Source of the DNA: Cycas panzhihuaensis
Lineage: Eukaryota > Cycadophyta
DNA: 64,000 nt
Reading direction: 5' to 3'
NCBI GenBank assembly: GCA_023213395.1
Contig: CM041465.1
Span: forward strand, 240,939,741 to 241,003,740
Below the pieces are notes generated by a model. The model made no database searches. It saw only the letters and a program-made list of their open reading frames with translations, and was not told the DNA's origin. The position numbers and the translations under genes were made by a program. This document shows positions 58,946 to 64,000 of this stretch, one piece after another (position 1 is the first letter of the stretch; every line of letters starts with the position of its first letter).

Positions 58946-59360
58946 CTTCTCGTTCACTATCACTATCGATACACCTGATTGTACCCTCTAAAGGACTATT
59001 GTTGACAACGGTTCTTCTGTTAATGCTATGCCCTTGCGTGTCATACAAGAGCTTGGTATCTCCACCTTGGAACATGTTCCATGGTGATGCCAAGGTTATG
59101 ATGGTAGCGAGAAGACCCCTTTGGGATCTGTTGCGATTCCGCTCACCCTTGAGGGCAAGACTATTCTTGCCAACATTGTAGTCCTCGACGTTAACGTTGA
59201 CTACAACCTCCTTCTAGGTCGTCCATGGCTTGACCAAATGGGAGCTGTGTGCTCGACTCTTTGGGGGCAACTTAAATTCGTCCATGACGGACGGATGAGA
59301 GTGATTCCCCGCGAATGCCCACTTACCAAACAAACTCGTTCCACCAATTCGGTAAACTAA
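58946..59360 (+). pseudogene. Aspartic protease region, element F
   Basis: Enters after the gag deletion at the FTITIDTPDCTL segment, then TAA at 58989-58991, then TIVDNGSSVNAMPLRVIQEL with the active site. A stop and a short break follow near 59085. The frame 59121-59360 keeps LANIVVLDVNVDYNLLLGRP then WLDQMGAVCSTLWGQLKFV, with the same end as A. Confidence 0.75.
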
Positions 59361-59378
59361 GGTCCTTCCACGCATGCC

Positions 59379-60293
59379 TTGGCCTGCTCTATTGGTATAC
59401 CTAACCCATCCGAAGAAGATCCTGCATCTTCTCCCCCTAGTCTCACGCGGTTCACCCCTATTGGCGTTGGGAGTTACGGGTACCTTGCCTCGTTTAGTGA
59501 CGACAAGTCACACGACAAAGACGAGGATTGTTTTCACCCTGTCTCTTTCCTCCGCACTAGTAGGTCGCACCCATCTCGTTCTAGATCCCCGTCTAGAATC
59601 TCTCTCATTGGTGAGGCTAGCCACTCCTGTGTGTCATATGTCATCTCTTATGTTGACCTGCCCATCGTCAGTTCTTCTCCTTCATTACCCCCCATGGGTG
59701 ATGGCTTCGAAGAGCTGCCTTTCACTCCTTCCGAGGAGCCTCTTCTTGACTCTCCTTCAGAGTCTCGCGAGGAAGTTGAGCAACTCGATGACCATCACGG
59801 TCCTATTGTGTCCACTTCCTTTAGTTCTTTGTCTACTCAAAGTAAGGTCATCCATGGGGTGGATTACTTCGAGGATAATGAAGCCTCACTTGAGCACTTA
59901 ACAGGCTCCGCGCCCCACCTAGTAGAGATTCCTTCTTTGCAAGTCTCCCTTCAAGGTTTCATCGATGAAGAGTCGATCCGTCAGGCTCGCCTACTAGACC
60001 TCGAAGCTTTAAATGAGAGATGCTTAGCCACTTATCAGGCTAACCTGGCATCTAAAGCTTGCTCACAAAGGGCCTATGATAAACATCTTCATTCCCATCC
60101 TTTGTTTCTTGGGGACCACGTCCTCAAGCTAGAGTATCTCTATGATCGCTTAACCAAATTCAAACCCCGATGGGTTGGTCCTTTCGTCATTATCGAATCC
60201 CTCGATAATGGTGCCTACAGGATAGCCACCTTAGAAGGGCTTGAATTCGAGAAAGCTGTTAATGGGAAATACCTTAAGAAGTTTTATGCGTGA
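59379..60293 (+). pseudogene. 304-codon chimeric frame: protease-RT linker joined to integrase tail, element F
   Basis: The first 180 codons are the acidic Ser-rich linker (CFHPVSFLRTSRSHPSRSRS and HGVDYFEDNEASLEHL). At about 59915 the text jumps from GSAPH to VEIPSLQVSLQGFIDEES, the C-terminal part of integrase, and continues to the GPY-like block WVGPFVIIESLDNGAYRIAT and the family stop at FYA. The deletion removes all of RT, RNase H and the integrase core, about 2.6 kb compared with A. It is the longest open frame in the window, and the join preserves frame. It has no catalytic site. Probably a chance in-frame deletion, though a non-autonomous subfamily is possible. Confidence 0.8.
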
Positions 60294-61087
60294 TCTTTCG
60301 GCGATCTCTTCGCCCTGCTCCGGAATGAGCCTAAACTACCATCTTAGGTTGTCCCTATTCTTCCCAACCACGGGTAGAATGGCAATTTAAGATGGATCTT
60401 TCTTCTTCTTTCTGGTTCCTTCCGTAGAACCCGCATTCCCGTACCGTCTCGGGAGCTTTTATTCTCCTACTTGGGTAGTCCCCAATCAGGAAGACGCTTT
60501 GGAGCATCGTCGCTCCTCTTTCCTGTCTGTCATTTCCTTCATATATTTCGCTATGCTCTTTCGTAGACGTGTATGTTGCTCTATCCTCTAACCCCACACC
60601 TCTCTGTCGTATCCACTCACGACGTGTGTATGTGCTCCTGTTAGACATATAGCCATACATGGAAGGAAACGTGTGCACCATACAATAAAATATTTATAAC
60701 ATAAAATATCCACAGCATAACATTTACAACATACAAAATAAACATACATGTCATCCACACATGATATATATACATCATCTCATATCCAAATGGGGTTCCA
60801 ATTACCCCACATATATATATATATACATCAAAAAAATCATGTCACATCATACACCTGGGAAGACGATGTCCTTGCAGGGGGGGTACAATCATATGGTCCT
60901 ATATATGACCCCCTGGAGGCCCGTGCTTTCCCTTGTCAGAGTCATATGTACATCTCCTATGCTACTGCTGCCCCACTCCCGGGGTATCATCTCCCAGTCT
61001 ATGTGATCCCTCTCTTGGGGACCACATCCCTCCGAGGCTCCTCCTGGGCCTTCGCGAGCTACCCACCTCACTCTCCTCGTCTCGTGG
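60294..61087. other. Spacer between integrase and antisense gene, element F
   Basis: No supported gene. It matches 8416-9300 of A in outline, with AT microsatellites near 60765-60775 and 60811-60826. The plus-strand frames 60748-61224 and others overlap the 3' end of the antisense gene and are shadows. Confidence 0.55.
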
Positions 61088-61556
61088 TCATCTCGGGGTC
61101 GTCACCGCTGTGTGGGTATGTGTCCTGCTCCGGCTCGACCTCGACACCATCTGTACTACCAGCTGATCGTATCGGGCCTGGATACGATCCCTCTCTCCTC
61201 GGAGTGCTTCCTCCGTCACCCTGAGATGCTCTGTGACTATCTCTAGCTGGATCCTGCTCCCGGCATCTCCGCCTACTCCGCCCAGTGCCTCTAGAGCCTG
61301 CACCCGTCTGCATAGCTCGTCCTTCTCGCATCTCGCATTGTCTCTCTCCTGCTGCAGCCGTCCCAAGGATGTCACGTGCTCTTGGGACTCTGCGGCCCAT
61401 ATGTCCCTCGTCCTCACCAACGGGGTGAATGCCTCTGTGTGGGCACCTACCGCTCTAGGCTTATCTCCTGCCTGGATGGGCGGTTGCCCCTTTGCATACA
61501 CCTAAGGGAATATCTCCCTCACCAAAGCCTCTATCGGTCTCCTGATCTTCGCTGCA

Positions 61557-61661
61557 CTTGCCAATGCAATATGCTATGTGTCAGTGTATCTCGTCATATA
61601 CCATGATCAAACCAAACACCTATCGGGATGCCAAACGACTCAAGAAAAGGTTAGGCCTCAC
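61557..61661 (-). other. Intron 2 of the antisense gene, element F
   Basis: Donor GCAA/GTGAGGCC, acceptor region TTGGCAAG/TGCAG; 105 bases. It sits at the same place as in A and B. Confidence 0.6.
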
Positions 61662-62859
61662 TTGCTATGGCCGCCGGCTCCTCTGGTCATGCGGCATCCT
61701 CTCCTCTGACTCTCACTTCAAGCAGGTGCCTCATCCTCTGGCACCTCCTCTGCCTGGGCCTCCCTCCTCGTAGGGACCTGCTCAGCTCTCATCCCTCTAG
61801 ATCCCATTATGATCCATGACTTGCAGGCCCCGTCACAGTCCCCGCCTCGTCTGCATGCTTGATGGGCCTGCCTCTCCTCTCGTAGCCCCGGATGGACCCT
61901 CTGTACCTCCTGCCATCCCTAAGGGACTTGCCTCCCCTACAGGTCGTGAGGGGCCAGCCCCATCATCCCGTTATCTCCATCGTCTCTGCCATCATCACCT
62001 GCGGGCACTCCTGCTCCACCCGCCTCGTCATCACTATCCCACCTCACTATCCTATAGGGCTCTGCTACGTAGTCTAGTAGGGTGAGGAGGTCTAGTGACA
62101 TAGCCTCCAGTGATCGTCAGACATGGGCCCAGTCCTCTGTCCCTCTCAGCTGAGTCTGCCACCTGTGGACCATCGAGGCCCGCTCTGTGATGGGGTGTGG
62201 TCCCCCCACTGGTGCCACCGTCGCGAAATGATCAAAGAACCAACATTGCAGCAGTGTGCTATACGATAACTTGCCTCTACCAGTCATCCTGATAGTGTCT
62301 AGCTGGGCGATGAGGTTCGCCGCTATCAGGGTCGCCCAGTCCATCCTCTCACCAGCTTCGCAGTGGTGAACTACATCCAACCATCCACCTGGTATCGCCT
62401 TATAGTTCTGTTTCTGGGAAACTCAGAATAGAACGCACAGTATAACCAGCTTCCTCACTCAAGGAATCCCTGACATCAGTATAGTCTGGAGGGGAGCTCC
62501 CCTCCGCTCCCATCTGTCTGCTCATGTGAAGAACAGGGTTGCCTCACATGTCTTTGCCTCTCGGTGCTGGCGGCGTCCCGATCTCACCGGCCTCCGTCAC
62601 GGTACTACCAAGATTCTCGTATATCTCTCGGCGTAACCATCACATCACCTACCTGTAGTAGGTGGAACACATGTCTCCTCATATCCCAATGGGATACTAT
62701 GTTAATCAGCAACCTCTGATTTGATGTATATTGAGGTGTCTTAAGAGCCTTGTATAGGCCACACCTCTGCAGGATCTCCCTGTCCTCCTGTGATGTCATC
62801 TCCATGTAACTCAACATGGCCATACCTACATTCTTGCAGTTATCTACCGCGATGACAGC

Positions 62860-63315
62860 CTGTTCACACCAAAAAATAATCCAAGTTGGTTTCAGGTCAG
62901 TTACTATCATCCCTTACTCTCTCAAAACTCTCTCTGCCTAAGATCTGGGGCTCTTTTGGGCCTTGTATCTCTTTTTATCCTTCTTTGCCTTCATACCGTG
63001 CCCAACTTAGCGATACCGCTAAGTTTGGGTCCCGCGGTGATTATTGCAGCACCGCGATCATTACTGCGGTACGAATGGCGATCCCCCAAAAGAGGGGACT
63101 TCTACCCTGAAAAACAAAAATAAATTCTTCTAGTGGACCCGTAGAACCCGAGACGTGGCTCCCTAATGCCCAGGTCCCCACCTCTTTCTGGGTCTGATTT
63201 GGACTCCGAGAGGCCTCTGGTTGCCTGTAAGGGGCACCAAAAACCACATAAAAACTATAAAAAACTAATGAACTTCAAACTTCAAAATGGGTTGGGTCTA
63301 GTGATATCCACTCAC
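62860..63315 (-). other. Intron 1 of the antisense gene, element F
   Basis: Donor CCA/GTGAGTGG, acceptor GTGTGAACAG/GCTGTC; 456 bases, phase 0. It includes a GCGGTA-type repeat cluster at about 62998-63085, as in A. Confidence 0.6.
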
Positions 63316-63497
63316 TGGATCTGGTCTCGCTGTCACCATGTCATCCTGCCGATCCCACTAGCTCTCTCTGATCTCTGATCCAATAGTCTAATCTCTCCCT
63401 GTGTGCCTCCAAAGTTGGGCAGCGCTCCGCTGTGTAAGGAAATAGCTCTGGTTTCGTACGAGAGCCGGTGAAAATGAATTCATTTTCTGTTCGATTT

Positions 63498-63507
63498 CCT
63501 TATATAG
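63498..63507 (-). promoter_or_regulatory. Antisense TATA box, element F
   Basis: Minus-strand CTATATAAGG, about 160 bases upstream of the exon 1 ATG, the same ten bases as in A. A palindrome-like GAAAATGAATTCATTTTC lies just downstream (63486-63469), where transcription would begin. Confidence 0.6.
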
Positions 63508-64000
63508 GCAGGGATCCCAACAGGTACTTCTTCCGTTTTTGGCCCCGCGACAGCCATTGGGACCGTCCCGTTTCCCTGTTTGTCTTTGCCTTCTGGCTCT
63601 GTCACCCATTGTGCTCTCTTGACACCCTTTTTGCGCTTTCCTGTAGGTGCATTTATGGTACCTCATTTTTGCACTTTTTCCCGGGGCCTTTTCGTCCCAT
63701 TTTGTGTGCCATTCCCGTGCATGCCCGAGTTTATACTCGTTTGGCTCGTTTCATTACCTGGACTTGTTTCTGCAGTTCTTTTTCGCTCTCAGGGTCCCCA
63801 AAGGGAATGCTCCCCTGCCCGGGGGCATGTTTTGCTTTCCGAAGCAACCTTTTGGGCACCCTAGGAGGCTTTTTTTTCTGACCACTCTTTGCTGGTGATC
63901 GGATTACTTGCTCTCGCCCTAGGTAACCTTATTGCTAGGTCCTCCTACCCTTCATGGCCACCTTTTGTTTGTCTTTTGAGTATTACTCTTATTATTCGTT
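63508..64000. other. 3' spacer of element F, to window edge
   Basis: Matches 11751-12200 of A and is pyrimidine-rich. The window ends just before the place where A has the second RNase H. The plus-strand frames 63468-63881, 63580-63864 and 63647-63898 overlap each other and have no family resemblance. Confidence 0.55.

Larger units (their letters stand above)
61088..63339 (-). pseudogene. Antisense plant mobile domain-like gene, element F (best copy)
   Basis: Model on the minus strand: exon 1 63339-63316 (MVTARPDP, open), exon 2 62859-61662, exon 3 61556-61088. Exon 2 starts AVIAVDNCKNVGMAMLSYME, then SHWDMRRHVFHLLQVGDVMV and PRDI. A frame break follows near 62610. The frame 62380-62117 reads DWATLIAANLIAQLDTI, SYSTLLQCWFFDHF and TVAPVGGPHP. 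The exon 2 end encodes a linker. Exon 3 (frame 61501-61088, 137 codons) has YAKGQPPIQAGDKPRAVGAH and a Glu/Arg/Gln-rich coiled-coil-like helix (QQERDNARCEKDELCRRVQA). The LLQ-W-x-x-x-HF ending is characteristic of the plant mobile domain. Role in the element unknown. Confidence 0.78.

Noticed and set aside
59374-59901. 175-codon frame overlapping the chimeric frame of F
   Set aside because: Different reading frame with Leu/Ser/Pro-rich text; the 59379-60293 frame carries the conserved linker and integrase text.
60748-62085. Plus-strand frames such as 60748-61224, 61233-61505 and 61816-62085
   Set aside because: Shadows of exons 2 and 3 of the antisense gene in F.
1-64000. CRISPR arrays, rRNA, tRNA genes, bacterial operons, host genes
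   Set aside because: I looked for repeated spacer patterns, cloverleaf-like A/B-box runs and intron-exon host genes outside the elements and saw none. A tRNAscan or host-protein search would be decisive.

Overview
This window is a block of nested, decayed LTR retrotransposons from a land plant nuclear genome, most likely a seed plant with a large repeat-rich genome. I see no host gene, rRNA, tRNA, CRISPR array or bacterial feature. The evidence is two plant-type retrotransposon families, copia PBSs of the initiator-Met type, perfect 5-bp target-site duplications (TSDs) and heavy C-to-T style decay. I cannot name the species.

Layout. Element A (+, 1 to about 15974) is a long Tat-like Ty3/gypsy element whose 5' LTR is cut by the window edge. 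Element B (-, about 15985-35225) is a second copy of the same family in reverse. Its 5' LTR is split by copia element C (29404-34723, TSD GGGCC). Element E (-, about 35226-53580) is a much older, AT-rich relative whose 5' LTR region is split by copia element D (46965-52299, TSD GTTTT). Element F (+) starts at 54863, preceded by a truncated LTR of the same family (53581-54862), and runs off the right edge. The simplest history is E first, then B and F into E, A into B, and C and D into the LTRs of B and E.

Gypsy gene order in the sense direction is LTR, PBS, Pro-rich gag extension, gag, protease, acidic linker, RT, RNase H, integrase, and then an unusual 3' half of about 4.5 kb. In A, B, E and F that 3' half carries a gene on the opposite strand. 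The gene has a short first exon, a long exon resembling the plant mobile domain (PMD, aminotransferase-like), an acidic Gly-rich linker and a C-terminal coiled-coil-like exon. Intron positions agree between copies, and a TATA box on the antisense strand is conserved in A and F. A and E also carry a second, archaeal-type RNase H downstream of integrase, while the normal RNase H has lost catalytic Asp residues. The second RNase H lies on different sides of the antisense gene in A and E.

C and D are one Tork/Tnt1-like copia family with gag, protease, integrase, RT and RNase H in standard order. All copies have stop codons, frameshifts or deletions, so none looks autonomous. F has lost gag core, all of RT and RNase H and most of integrase, yet keeps a 304-codon open frame across the deletion.
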